64,000 nt of DNA from Neonectria sp. B-13. Its lineage: Eukaryota; Ascomycota; Sordariomycetes; Hypocreales; Nectriaceae. The notes under the pieces were generated by a model. That model ran no database searches. It was not told the DNA's origin and was given only the letters and a program-made list of their open reading frames with translations. The stretch's first letter is position 1. Each line of letters starts with the position of its first letter. This document shows positions 1 through 11,310 of the stretch, piece after piece. Both the position numbers and the translations under genes were made by a program. Where the stretch lies: contig NOKP01000002.1 of the NCBI GenBank assembly GCA_002682825.1, positions 2,697,063-2,761,062 on the forward strand. The letters are read 5' to 3'.

Positions 1-1300
1 CCAGGCAGGGCCAGGCAGGGTCAAACAACAGCGAGAGGAGAGGCGAGACGGGCAAGAACACAGCCACGCGTTGGCAAATCCTTCGAGCGGATTCTGTGGT
101 GAGGGGTGAGGGGATCAAACAAATGCAGGGATGTGATGAAGCGAAGGATGGATGGATGCACGATGTAAATGGATTTACTGTACTCATGGCTTAAGAGCCA
201 ACCAGCACCCAACATCCAGACAAAAACAGGCATCCAGAGCGCTGTTCCGTGCCGCAGAGCTGCATTATTCACGGCTGGCCTTGCCTCTCGCGCTCTCAGC
301 CTTAACATTCTGCCTGCTCTGGTACAAAGTTCTCTCTCATGCACACAGTTTCAGGCGGGATTCGTGACAAGACTGGACAATGTTCGTGCATGTGGTGCAC
401 CTAGTAGTTATGCTATTCGCGGGCTCCTGGTCTCGGGCACTACCCGATCCGGTAGTGGGCGAGGTTAGTGGGCGCGCCTTGTGCATACCATGCACGCAGT
501 AGCCCGTCTAAGGGATTCACGGTCCGGTGCCATCCAATCCTTCTCAGACGCTGAAGCTCATCAAACGGCAGTGAGTGCCTTGGGCAAGGGCCGTTTTCGT
601 TCCTCCATCTCACCGACTTCCCCTGTCCATTTTTATCTCTCTTCGCGTTGTTCGCGCCATTATCACGTTGCAGAATATTGCAGAAACGTGTTGGCTTGGC
701 ATCAGAGCCTCTCGGCGACTTCTATTTTCAGCCCTAGAAGGATTCCGAAGCGATCAACCCACCAGCAGTTGGACGGTTGGTACCGGACCTCGGGGGGTTT
801 AAAAGCCCGCCACACCCCTACACTCGTGAGCCGTTGGTTGTTCCTGAAACGCTTTTGAGAGACGCCACACAACCAACAGAGTAAGTTACTTACTCTATGC
901 ACCGAGTGCACAGACAGTCGGCATCCGTGGGTTGGTTGATGGGTGATGATTAATAAACAAAGTGGTCTGGGTTTTAAGGAAAGGCATCGTGCAACCGTGA
1001 TACCGCATTTGCTCTATTTATTGCTTCGGAACTGTGCAAGTACGAACCCGGGTTATCGATAACTGTCTAGACGATGGTGCGATTCTCCGATGAAGGCGCT
1101 TTGAGGCGGACCAAAATAGCGGATGGCTTGCCCCGCAGTTTAGATCCCCCCCATCCATCAGGCTGAGACCGACGTCATTGGTGCACCTACCTCCAGAGCT
1201 AGGTCGGCCAGAAAGAGAGAGCTCCATCTTGTGTTCGTGGTCCACCCGTTGAATCTCTCCTCCTATATCAAACCTACATCAGCCGCATAGCCCTTGCCAG
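1..1300. other. Intergenic, upstream of PPM1
   Basis: No reading frame here has protein-like composition, splice support or a family I recognise; the open frames are short and overlap on both strands. The last 100 bases before the PPM1 start are likely its promoter and leader. I saw no tRNA-like hairpins or repeats. Confidence 0.6.
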
Positions 1301-2527
1301 ATGTCACACATGTCGGCCCCGTCCATTCCGAATCTACTCGGCTCTCTCCGAGACGGCCGCGGCGGTCGTCCTGGACGCGGCAGAGGCCGTGGCGCCCATG
1401 GCCCCTCCACCATCACCCACGAAGCCGCCATCCAGGGCACTGACACCGATGCCGCCGTCTCCAGGCTGAGCGCCGTCGATATGGGTTATCTCGACGACCC
1501 GTACGCGCCCTATTTTGTCCAGAGCGTCGACGGCCCCGCGCCAAGGCGTCTGCCCATTATCAACCGAGGTGGGCCCAGCATCCTGAGCTCACGAGCGAGA
1601 AGCTCCCTCTGTGCTACCCCGAGCTGAGCTGAGCCGGCTGTAGGGACGTACGCGCGCACCACCGCCCTCGACACCCTTGTTGACTCGTTTCTCGCCGACG
1701 AGGATGGCGCAGAGAGAGGCGCCACGGAGAAGCAGATCGTGTCGCTGGGTGCGGGCACCGATACGCGACCGTTTCGCTTGTTCGCCCAGCCAGGGAGGAC
1801 AGATCTGGTTTACCATGAGATTGATTTCAACACGACCTCCTCCAAGAAGCTACGCACCGTGCAGGCCACCCCAATCCTGAGGAATATCCTGACCGACATC
1901 TCGGCGGATGAAGATAGCTCGTCATGGTCCAGTAAGCCAGCATCGGGAGGGAAATATTACTGCCACGGCGCCGACCTCCGTTCTTTCTCCAACCCAAGTC
2001 TTAACCCCGACCCCGAGCCGGGTTTGGACCCTGAGGCCGACTCCCAATCCCCCGAATTCACTCTCCCGGGCCTCCGCACCGATATCCCCACGCTTCTCCT
2101 TTCCGAGTGCTGCCTCTGCTACCTCTCCCCATCCGAGGCCTCCGCTGTCCTCGGCTTCTTCACCTCGCGAGTCCGTAGCCTGGCTACCGTCCTCTACGAG
2201 CCCATAAAGCCCGACGACGCCTTCGGCCGGATGATGGTGTCAAACCTGGCCGCGCGACGCATCAGCATGCCGACGGTGAGCGTGTACCGCGAGCCCGCCG
2301 ACCAGGAGGCCCGACTGCGGCAGGCCGGGTTCGAGATGGTGCACCACATGACCATCGAGGACATCTGGGAGACGTGGGTCGCACCGGAGGAGAAGCAGAG
2401 GGTGGATTCCCTGGAGGGATTGGACGAGGTGGAGGAGTGGAAGTTGCTGGCGGGCCATTACATTGTGGTTTGGGGGTCCAAAGGGAGTGGGTTTGGGCTC
2501 TGGGCAAGTGCGGGCGGAGGAGCATAG
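1301..2527 (+). CDS. PPM1: Leucine carboxyl methyltransferase 1 (PP2A methyltransferase)
   Basis: Two exons, 1301-1568 and 1644-2527, encode 383 residues. The 75-bp intron has a GTGGGC donor and a CTGTAG acceptor and joins in phase 1 to give [13 protein letters not shown], the family's conserved Arg/Tyr segment. The SAM-binding motif [10 protein letters not shown] follows at residues 124-133. A later [11 protein letters not shown] and [12 protein letters not shown] match the active-site region of LCMT enzymes. The family methylates the C-terminal leucine of the PP2A catalytic subunit and so controls assembly of the PP2A holoenzyme in the cytosol. The N-terminus carries an Arg/Gly-rich stretch ([16 protein letters not shown], about residues 13-30) ahead of the catalytic fold. 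A second in-frame ATG at 1310 could also serve as the start. The gene stands alone, upstream of SPT3 on the same strand. Confidence 0.93.
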
Positions 2528-3335
2528 GCTCATTATTGCACCTAGTAGGATACCCAAAAGAAGGTTGATGAATGCAATCGAGCCCTTTGGTTCTATTGTC
2601 CCCTGTCCCCTGCCCATTGTCTATTTGATTGGCGATGACTTCCAGCCATGATGGTGAACCTGAGGAACCGAACCCAAGACTAAATTCATGTCGCCATTTG
2701 GGAAATCTAAAACAAATATGGTGTCTCCAGTGATTCAGTTCCTCGAAATAAAACCGTATTGTTTCGCTTGTAGAAATCAACACGGTCCATTTTATTGTGC
2801 TTCGTTGTTGACTGCTAGATTATGTATCACGTGATGCCAATCTCTCCACGCGGTCAGTGGGATATCCTCAAGGTACCCGGCGTCGCGGTGGTCTTAGCAC
2901 AGTGGGCGAAGGTACCTAGTACCTCACTGCTCAGTACTTACCAAACTCACCTCGCCTCTCCTCACCATACCTCGCCCTTCCTCTCATTCAACCTCCGTTA
3001 ACTCTCCATCTCGGTCAAACTTGCATCGTTCACAGCAGACGCAGCATCTGGCGGGCATCATCCGCTGTTTGCTCTCCCCGGCAACATCGTGTTCCTTGGT
3101 CGCCATTACTCGCGATCCGTCGCCAATTGGCTGATCCTACACGGAGCCCTGCTGCGTCTCTCACTTCAGCCTCTTCGCCGTCCAACATCACGGCCCGGGC
3201 GACGGCATTTGCCAGCCTCCTTGGACCCAAGACTTCACAGGCGTTGCCTCGCTCAGGCATCAGGCTGTGTGGCCTTGCAGGGAAACCTGTTGTTGACTCC
3301 TGAATCGCAGCCACCAGCTTCGGCCTGCCGCAAAG
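2528..3335. other. Intergenic between PPM1 and SPT3
   Basis: No gene is supported. The stretch holds the PPM1 3' flank and the SPT3 promoter. A perfect palindrome TCACGTGA (2827-2834) is a classical bHLH/Cbf1-type E-box, but its use is unproven. A pyrimidine-rich tract at about 2948-3010 is typical of fungal promoters just upstream of transcription starts. Confidence 0.5.
2827..2834. promoter_or_regulatory. E-box-like palindrome
   Basis: The octamer TCACGTGA lies about 500 bp upstream of the SPT3 start and 300 bp past the PPM1 stop. This is the bHLH (Cbf1-type) recognition sequence. A single copy can occur by chance. Confidence 0.25.
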
Positions 3336-5205
3336 ATGTCAGACGGAAGGGATAGCAAGTCGTACAAGTATCGGCAGGAGATCAGCCAGGTAAGGCTACA
3401 TTTTCCCTTGCTTGCTTTGTCCGAGGCTTGTTTGTTTTGCGAGCAGTCAGAAGCCCTGCACGTCACAGTCGCTTGAATGTATGTTGCTGCGAGGGGCCGT
3501 TCGCAGTGTCGCGGGCCAAGTGGCTGTTTGACTGCTATTCATTTTGCAAGCTCCTTCATTTCTCCATTTGAAATTCGGTCTGGGTTTGATTCGACCAAAC
3601 ATCCGTTGTTAGCACCCTAGGGCCAGCTTCACCAGCAACAACCGTTGCGGAGGGATCGATGGTAAACCATAACCCCAATACCAACCACCGACCAAATGTA
3701 TGGTTCAAAAGTCATTGACTGGCTACTTGCTTGCGAGGCAGCGCAAGCAGGTTCAACACTCCCACTTGACCGAGGTTTTCCTAACTCGCCAACTACCAAC
3801 GCTGGGCGGCATCACCTGTCCAGAACACGGCATCAAACGAAACCTGACTCAGAAGAATGCATCCCCTCTCGTCTTCTTTACCCAATTGGCCACCAACAAA
3901 TCCACCACAATGACACTGATCATATGGGTGGTGCTCATTCATACATCACTGAAGTTTCCATCACAGAAACGATTTGCGGTTGGCCTCATGACGATGGAGT
4001 CAAAAATGGACCGTCGACTTTTCACTTCCCAGATGTATTTAAACCACAGCCGAATACCCTCAGTCAAGATGGACATATCAATCTTCTCCTACACCAGCTG
4101 CAAGAAAAGGATTCTCTCAACATGTCTCAGCCGAACATGGGTGGCTCTGGGCCCTCTACTAAAGGACCTGCTACTGTCGTTGACCACGGACCGAACGAAA
4201 CATGGGAGCAGTTCAAGACTAGGTTCACTAACATTCTCAAACAGATGATGTATGTCTCTGGTGAGACTGCTGAGCCTCCTGTCGAAACTACCAGCATCAT
4301 CGAAGATATTGTTCGGCAGCAGGTCATCGAACTGGTATGTATACTCTGTCCCGTCCTCACTTCTCCTTTAAACTGAACCAAGGCAACAGCTCCGAAATTG
4401 TACTGAACTTGCCTCTCGACGTGGTTCAAAGTCTATTGGCATCAACGACCTCATCTTCCAGATTCGTCATGATCAAGCCAAGGTTTCTCGTCTCCGAACC
4501 TTCTTGTCCTGGAAGGATGTTCGCAAGAACGTCAAAGACTCCGACGACAAGGGCGCCGAAGGCGACTTGGCAGGTGGCGAAGACCCCGTCGAAGGAAATG
4601 CCGGAAACGAGGAGGCCGCTAAGAAGAACAAAAAGGCCAAGGTTGGCCTTCCCTGGGAACCGTCGTCCTTCTTTGCCGTTGAAGTCCCTGAGCGAGAGGA
4701 CGAGGAGGATGAGGAGGAGGAAGAGATGAACTATATAACCCTCCAGCGTCTCCGCAAGGCCGACGAGCGCACCAAGGCCATGACGAGAGAGGAGTACGTC
4801 ACCTGGTCCGAATACCGCCAGGCCTCCTTCACCTACCGCAAGGGCAAGCGCTTCCGCGAGTGGGCGGGCTTTGGCATCGTGACGGACAGCAAGCCTTCGG
4901 ACGATATTGTCGACATCCTTGGCTTTCTCACCTTCGAGATGGTCCAAACGCTCACCGAGATCGCCCTCAAGGTCAAGGAGCAGGAGGATATGGCCCGCGC
5001 CCTCAACGGCGGTGACAAGGACGGCACCACCAAGAAGCGCAAGCACGAGCAGGCCCTCTTTGACCCTCCCAGCGAGGGAAAGACTCCCATCGAGCCTCGC
5101 CACGTCCAGGAGGCTTCCCGCCGTCTGCAACAACGGCCCAAGAAGGGGCGGGCCATGCTCAACCATACCAGGATCCCCCAGCATACGAACCTCAACATCT
5201 TCTGA
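3336..5205 (+). CDS. SPT3: SAGA complex subunit Spt3
   Basis: Exons 3336-3389, 4245-4334 and 4390-5205 encode 319 residues, close to the yeast protein (about 337). The first join brings [10 protein letters not shown] directly against [12 protein letters not shown], the start of the N-terminal histone fold. The next join gives [14 protein letters not shown], and later [31 protein letters not shown] is the family hallmark. A second histone-fold half lies at the C-terminus ([20 protein letters not shown]), after an acidic run. Spt3 pairs its two histone folds within one chain and helps SAGA deliver TBP to promoters. The first intron (3390-4244) is 855 bp, far longer than any other confidently modelled intron in the window. 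The short first exon was chosen because KYRxEI is needed to complete the fold. An alternative in-frame ATG inside the intron (4122) would replace it. The gene converges on the FUSC transporter gene, 247 bp away. Confidence 0.93.
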
Positions 5206-5452
5206 GCTGAGGCTGGATACCAGGACCTGGTGCTCACGCTGCTTTTTCTCGGCTCGTGATGGCGTTTGGGAGTAGGGCGGCGATCTTGGCCCGAGGACCT
5301 TGTGGACACAGGACAATAGGTCTGAACGAACAGGAAATGAATGAACTTTGCAACTCCATGGTATCATTGTAAATGCAACCTAAATGGACCCCGAACTCCT
5401 TCTAAATGCCCCAACACACATCCGACCAAGCAATGCTTCGATCCACCCAGAT

Positions 5453-8400
5453 TCACCTATTATCATGACTCAAAGTAAATGCCCGGCGCCGAACCACGGC
5501 ATCGTTCTCGCATAGTCGTGTACCGACTCTCTGGAGACTCATTGGGATATCCTCCTCGCTCTCACTTCCAACCGCATCATCCTCGACGCCCTTCTTCTTC
5601 CGCAGTCTGTCCATGACATGCCCTGCGCGCTCCCGAATAGTCTTGGTTCTGTCCAGGCCGTTGCCTCCCGACTCACCAGCGGGGAACGTCGTGGGCGCCG
5701 TGGCCACCTCCTCGGCCGGGACACCCGCAGTGCTACTCTCAACTGTAGGTACAGCAGCCAGTGGCACGCGGTTCGTAAGGTTGCGCTGCCTGTAGTTGCC
5801 ATAGTCGGGCTTCTCCAGCATGCCGCTGCGGAATGCGTTGACTCCCACGAGAAGCTTGACTAGCTCGACCAGCTCCTCGAGGTACTCGATAATCTCCATC
5901 TGACCTGCCGTGCTGGCATTCCACGAGAGGAAGCGTTTCTGCGTGATGAGGTTTGCAATCTGCTCAGCCAGCTCGCCATTCTCATCAAACACGGTAGGGG
6001 CACCTCCCGCTGGGGTATGTGTGCCACTGCGCGAGGCCAGCACCTCGCGGACGTGGTTGACAAGGCGGAGCTGTGCCAGTCGGCTTGATGGAATGAATTG
6101 TGGGAGGGGTTGCCATGTTGTGAGTGCTTCGTTGACGGAGAAGAGCACAATCATAATGCTTGCGGCCACGTTCCGGCGATAGGCATGTACCTTGGGATTG
6201 AGATCCTCCAGGACAGAGGAGCCGTATTCCTTCCGTAATTGAATCATGTTGTCCATTCTATCAATGATCTGATGGAGAACGTAAACAATCTCCTGGTAAA
6301 TGGGGGCTAGCGGTTTAAAACTGCCCTTGAGACGTGGCTCAGTCGAGCAAAACGGGAGAAACGTCTCCGCAGCGGCGAGAGCGCCTCGAGCTTTGGCACG
6401 CGCAAGGTTGAAGCGTTTTTGGAGCGCGGGAGCCCGAAAATCAGGTTTGTCAGGGCAGTCAATGCCGACTGCCATGGCGGACTGCATGTTCTGGACCTGT
6501 CTGACAGAAGCAGAGAGTGATTCAAGAAGACGGTCACGTGCTCTGACGGGATAGAGAAACAGTTCAACTATCAAGGCGACTGCGCCCCCGACCACAAAAG
6601 CAGTGAGTCTCTTATATAAATTCTCTACTGCCGTGCCGTTGCCATTCATGGCAGCTGTAACTTGTTAGCGACTAAACAACCATGAGAGGGAGATAACCGT
6701 ACCTAGAGCGACCACAACCATCGTGAAAGAAGAGACCATTCCTGCTTTGACGTATTTGGTGCCAAGTTGGATGTAGAATGAGGGAACGATACCGACTGCC
6801 AAGATGACTACCATGGCAATACGGTTCCCTCTCCCGATCTCATAAGACAAGTAGCCCCAAAGCGACCCAGCGATGACGCCGCTGAGTCGGAGAAGGAAGA
6901 TGAAGAAGGATGTGCCAACAGCGACCTCGAAGACGAGGAACAGCTGCATGGGAGCCCAGATGCCGCGGACCTCGGAGTACCAGTCGTTCCAGGACGATAC
7001 CAGTGCAGGCCAGCTGACGAGGAAGATGGCGATTGCCAACTTAAGCGCATACGCAATGTCGTCTGAGTCCTGCACCCACTCTAGCGTATCGGCCATTTTG
7101 CCCCTCAACTTCAAAACCCAACCACCGTTTCCTGTCTTGTCTTGTTTGGCATTTGCTTCCTTACTCTCGGCATCTACCCGGCTTGATGGCTTCTCGCCCT
7201 CGACTTGCCCAATGCCTCCTTCTTCGTCCGTAGTCTTTTGTCGGGTAACGTTATCGTGGTTTGAGGAGTGCGCCTGGCTCTTGGGCTTCAAGCCTGGAGC
7301 GGTTTTGCCTCGACGAACTTGTTTACGGGCGGTCTCAGGTAGAACTAAACCGTCGCTCTCGCCGCCCGTTTCTAGCCACTGTCGAATGCTGGTGTGTCGA
7401 GGCAACCAGATCGTCGATTTATCGTTGTTGGCTTTTCTTTGCTCGACAACATGCCTTACATGGCGAAGCATCTGCAAGACATGCAGTGCAGATTGACGGA
7501 ATGCAAGCACGAAAGAAGAAGCCAGAAACGTCTCCATCCGAGGCATGAAGTCGATGCCATGTCCAGTGTTATCCATCGCAGACCGCTTGAGCTCAGTCGC
7601 GCAACAAGCATCGAAGGAGGACAATGCCTCGTTGAAGTAGTCTATTCGCAGATCAAGCTCCTGAAGATGAATCCCTGTTGGTGCTGGAGCTCCCGAAGGG
7701 AGCTTGGGCACATCATAACAGTATGCCAAGCACGAAATAACTAGTACCACAGCCTCCTTCAGGGCCACTTCGAATTCCAAAACTGGTTCCCGAATTCGCT
7801 CGAGAATGGACTCTAGTAGGATAGCACTACTGGCCTCGAGCTCCCTGATGGGCTTGGCGTTTTGTACCCTCCTAAGGTAGTCGTCTATGGTTGACATCCG
7901 CCTGATCTCGCTCAAGTCGCTGGCGTAGCTGTCCGTCGTGGTGAGATCGTCTCCTGTACAGCGCGTCTCGTTCTCAAGAACAACGAATTTATTCTCGCAA
8001 GCGCCAATCAGGGTAACGGTACTCTGGACCAGGCTGGACATGTATGCCGTGCTGAGAGGTTTCATGCTACTGGGAGGGAGTGGAGAGATGGAACCCTCGT
8101 AGTTGATCTCCCTCTGGGCAGCCTTGCAACGGGCGAGACGGGTACGGAGCTTCACCTTCCTCGCCGTTAGACTGGCGACGGTGGTTTGCTGGATAGGGAC
8201 AGTCGAGGCTCGATACCGACCCTGAGCAGATTGAAACGGGCTGGGGAACTCGCTGAGGAACTTCTGCCACGGGCCTTTCTTCTTGCGCTTCTGCTTGTCC
8301 CCCGCGCTCTTGACTGTTGTCATTGCGGCAAGTCCATCTCCGCCAGGGGTGATAAACCAGTGGGTGGCCCTTGTCAAGGTCTCCATGGTCTCTGACAAGG

Positions 8401-8995
8401 TGTCGATGGTGGACAAGCCCAGAAAGCTGCTTGAGAGCTCGGGAAACATGGATACGTTGCAGACGAGAGTGACGCCACCACCGGCCAAAAGGGGATAGTA
8501 GACGTTGGTGAAGACGGCCAAGGTGACCTGCTGGGCACTGCCGAGGAGGACGATGATGGAGGCGATCAGAATGAAGGCGACCATGAGAAAGAGACGAGGA
8601 CTGGAAGACCGCACATAGCCATGAAAGAGCACCGAGACAAGTAGGAACATGGCTCGGATGGCGTAGGCCGCGGGTTGGTTACTTCCGAGAACTAGGCTGG
8701 AGAGATAGAGACCCAGAAGAGACCAGCCAAGGCCAAAGAGGGAGCCCAGCAACACCATGAGAAGAGCCTCAATCATCATGCCCATGCGCTGGCCGGGATG
8801 GGCAAAGACGGTGACCATGGGGCAGAGGAAGGTTGAAGGGCCGAAGACGGCGGCGGCCTTGGGGTGGATGACGATAATGACGGAGACGATACATGCGACG
8901 GAGCATTTAACGATGCGCTGCCAGAGGTCGTTTGTCTGGTAATCGCCCCAGAGGACCTTGGCCAGTCTCTTGACTGGTTTCGGGAGAGCGGGCAT
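5453..8995 (-). CDS. FUSC/ArAE-like membrane transporter (fungal, DUF2421 type)
   Basis: Two exons (8995-6703 and 6654-5453) are joined across a 48-bp intron with donor GTACGG and acceptor TTACAG, in phase 1 (VVVAL-AAMNGNG). They encode 1164 residues. An N-terminal block of about six hydrophobic helices (residues 30-190) includes an HPKAAAVFGPSTFLCPMVTVFAHP region. A long hydrophilic, basic and acidic linker follows. A second helical block (about 645-800) contains RGIWAPMQLFLVFEVAVGTS, the FUSC-type signature, and a soluble C-terminal region resembles DUF2421. This two-block arrangement matches fungal aromatic-acid-exporter/aluminium-activated-malate-transporter relatives, sometimes labelled brefeldin A sensitivity proteins. 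The transported substrate cannot be told from sequence. The gene is transcribed away from APS2 and toward SPT3. Confidence 0.88.
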
Positions 8996-10293
8996 TGTGG
9001 CTGTGGTGGGATTGGCGATGATGGAGATGGTGTTGGTGCCGCGTCATAGGCCATGCCGTGTCATTCCCGCGACTTGAGGACCGACACCTTTAGACTCGGA
9101 GAGGAGGAGATTGGCGATGAGGGTATTCGTACAAGCCATGTAAGGTGGCGGGGACACGACCGTTTATATGGGATTGGAGGATGGATTGGTGGTTGTTGAT
9201 AGACGACGTCGGAGGGAGAGATAAAAGCAAGAAGGTGCGCTAGGACGGCAAGTGCTAGGATGGCTGATATGTCGTTGGGCGGGAATCATGCTAGAGAGCG
9301 GGGGCGAGGATTCTTGGTGTCTCGGTAGGTCCCAATTCAGACCAACTCGTCACTTTTCCGGGGTGCAGACGTCTCGATTAATTACAATGCTAGTTCTTCA
9401 GTGGAGAGCAGCTGATGCATCTGCGTATCTTGGATCTCGAGGTGATCCCTGCATTACCCTGCTTTATTTTGGTTTTTTTTTCTCTTCCTCTCCTGCTGCC
9501 CGACATGAACTACGACAACCCGACGGACAGTCCAAGCGACCGATGACGGGCTATCGGCACTCGAGTAAATGGTACCTACATGGCCTCCTCCTTAGACTAG
9601 TAACGCCTAGGCTACTGTTGTAGATTATCATGCAGTCGGCCAACGTCCATCGACTGATTGGCCGGCATCGGCCTTGGACCGCTCAAAGCGGCACACGACA
9701 CTAAGTATGCCGTCTAGATGTGCCTACGACTCGTCATTAATAAAGCCACGAGTACGAAGTAGCTGCCAGGCATTCATAGAGTTGTTTCCCCAAAATCTCT
9801 GATAATACCCTTGCCAGGGTCCATCAGCCATAATCACCCCTGCTCAATTCAGGAAATTACCTTGCCTCTGCTGTAGAAAAAGCTTCCACATAAAAACCAT
9901 GGTATTGGATGATGTGCATGGATCGCATTGTGTTGCTGCCCAGTGAGTATGGACAAGGGTGAACCATTAGGTCAGACCTGATTGCAGCATGCACGTGCTG
10001 TAGGAATGCCGATTACAGTGGTCAACTTGCGGCTCTTCAGTGGGAACAATACCCCGACGACAGAGCTCGAGGGGGCGCCCAATCATCGCGCCTTCTTGTG
10101 CCCCGCGACAGTTCAGGCCTAAGTCCTCCTGCAGCCTCCTGGGCTGGTACGTACTTACTTCTCCAACGTCCGTCCGTCATTCCCGGCGCATCCATCCCGT
10201 CCCGTCCTGTCCATCCCACCACCGCGCGACCGCCATCAAACCATCACCACCTCTCACCAGCCTCACCTCCGGCGCACAAAAGTCCTCGCCGCC
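8996..10293. other. Divergent intergenic region, FUSC transporter / APS2
   Basis: About 1.3 kb separates the two divergent start codons and should hold both promoters. Short open frames are present but none is protein-like. A pyrimidine-rich leader precedes the APS2 start (10180-10290). Confidence 0.55.
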
Positions 10294-10804
10294 ATGCTCT
10301 CCTTTATCCTCATCCAAAACCGACAGTACGCACCCCTTTCATTTCCCTTCCCCTTCCGCCATTCCAAACTCCCATCCAACTAACCTCTCTCTCTGTCTCT
10401 CCAGGGGCAAGACCCGCCTCGCCAAGTGGTACGCCCCCTTCAGCGACGACCAAAAGATCAAGCTCAAGGGCGAGGTCCACCGCCTCGTCGCCCCCCGCGA
10501 CCAAAAGTACCAGTCCAACTTCGTCGAGTTCCGCAACAACAAGATCGTCTACCGCCGCTACGCCGGCCTCTTCTTCTGCGCCTGCGTCGACACAAACGAC
10601 AACGAGCTCGCCTACCTCGAGGCCATCCACTTCTTCGTCGAGGTCCTTGACGCCTTCTTCGGCAACGTCTGCGAGCTCGACCTTGTCTTCAACTTCTACA
10701 AGGTCTACGCCATCCTCGACGAGGTCTTTCTGGCCGGCGAGATCGAGGAAACGAGCAAGCAGGTCGTCCTGACGAGGCTGGAACATCTTGACAAGCTAGA
10801 GTAA
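10294..10804 (+). CDS. APS2: AP-2 complex subunit sigma
   Basis: Exon 1 (10294-10325) encodes [10 protein letters not shown] plus two bases. A 79-bp intron (GTACGC...CTCCAG) follows, and exon 2 (10405-10804) resumes [13 protein letters not shown]. The 143-residue product spans the whole longin-fold small adaptin and has the family's usual length (about 142-147). [33 protein letters not shown] is diagnostic of adaptor sigma chains, and the RQGKTRL start and KWY segment fit AP-2 rather than AP-1 or AP-3. The sigma subunit sits in the AP-2 core, binds acidic-dileucine sorting signals with alpha adaptin, and acts in clathrin-mediated endocytosis at the plasma membrane. Codon third positions are almost all C or G, which suggests strong expression. 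The gene converges on the zinc-knuckle gene, about 500 bp away. Confidence 0.95.
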
Positions 10805-11310
10805 CCTTTCTACAGCGGTAGTCCCGGCGGTGGACACTTATGCTGCTGCTGCTATTACTACTCCCTTGTCCCCCATTAGACGGGGCATCGCGTCTTCTTG
10901 CACATATCATTGGGAGGCAGGCGGGAGTTTGGGCGTTCCAGGACCTTAAGAAGGTTTTCATTTCATACATATACCACCGGGACCTATCTATCAATCCCTT
11001 TGAAACCCTGCCTCGATATATGCTTCCTGCATGAGGAGCAATCTGGCGAGCTGACTGCCAATTCCTAGCGAGCAATGAAACCAAAGCAAATAAAATCAAG
11101 ATGACGGTTCGCAAATGTACCCCTTCCGTCATGACCAGAATACCCCCAAGCCCTTATACACTTCATTGGCCTGTGCGCGCCCCAAAAATCATATCCAGTT
11201 CGGATTTGAAGTGCTCTTCGAACCTGCCTTTGAACTTGCCTTTGAACTTCACTTCCTTCGAGCATCCTTGTGCTTTCCTTTGAACGTCCTAACTAAGCAT
11301 CCCCTCCCCG
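10805..11310. other. Convergent 3' intergenic region
   Basis: Holds the 3' flanks of APS2 and the zinc-knuckle gene. No gene is seen. A near-repeat of a TTTGAACTTGCC-like unit occurs at about 11206-11250. Confidence 0.5.

Noticed and set aside
4122..4244. A [12 protein letters not shown] patch in the SPT3 intron that recalls retrotransposon gag
   Set aside because: Too short to support a mobile element; no LTRs, protease or reverse transcriptase nearby.
4426..5367. A minus-strand frame of 313 codons over SPT3
   Set aside because: Leu/Val-rich antisense of acidic Spt3 codons; Spt3 conservation is decisive.
10310..10786. A minus-strand frame of 158 codons over APS2
   Set aside because: Mirror of heavily biased APS2 codons (Val/Leu/Asp/Glu repeats).
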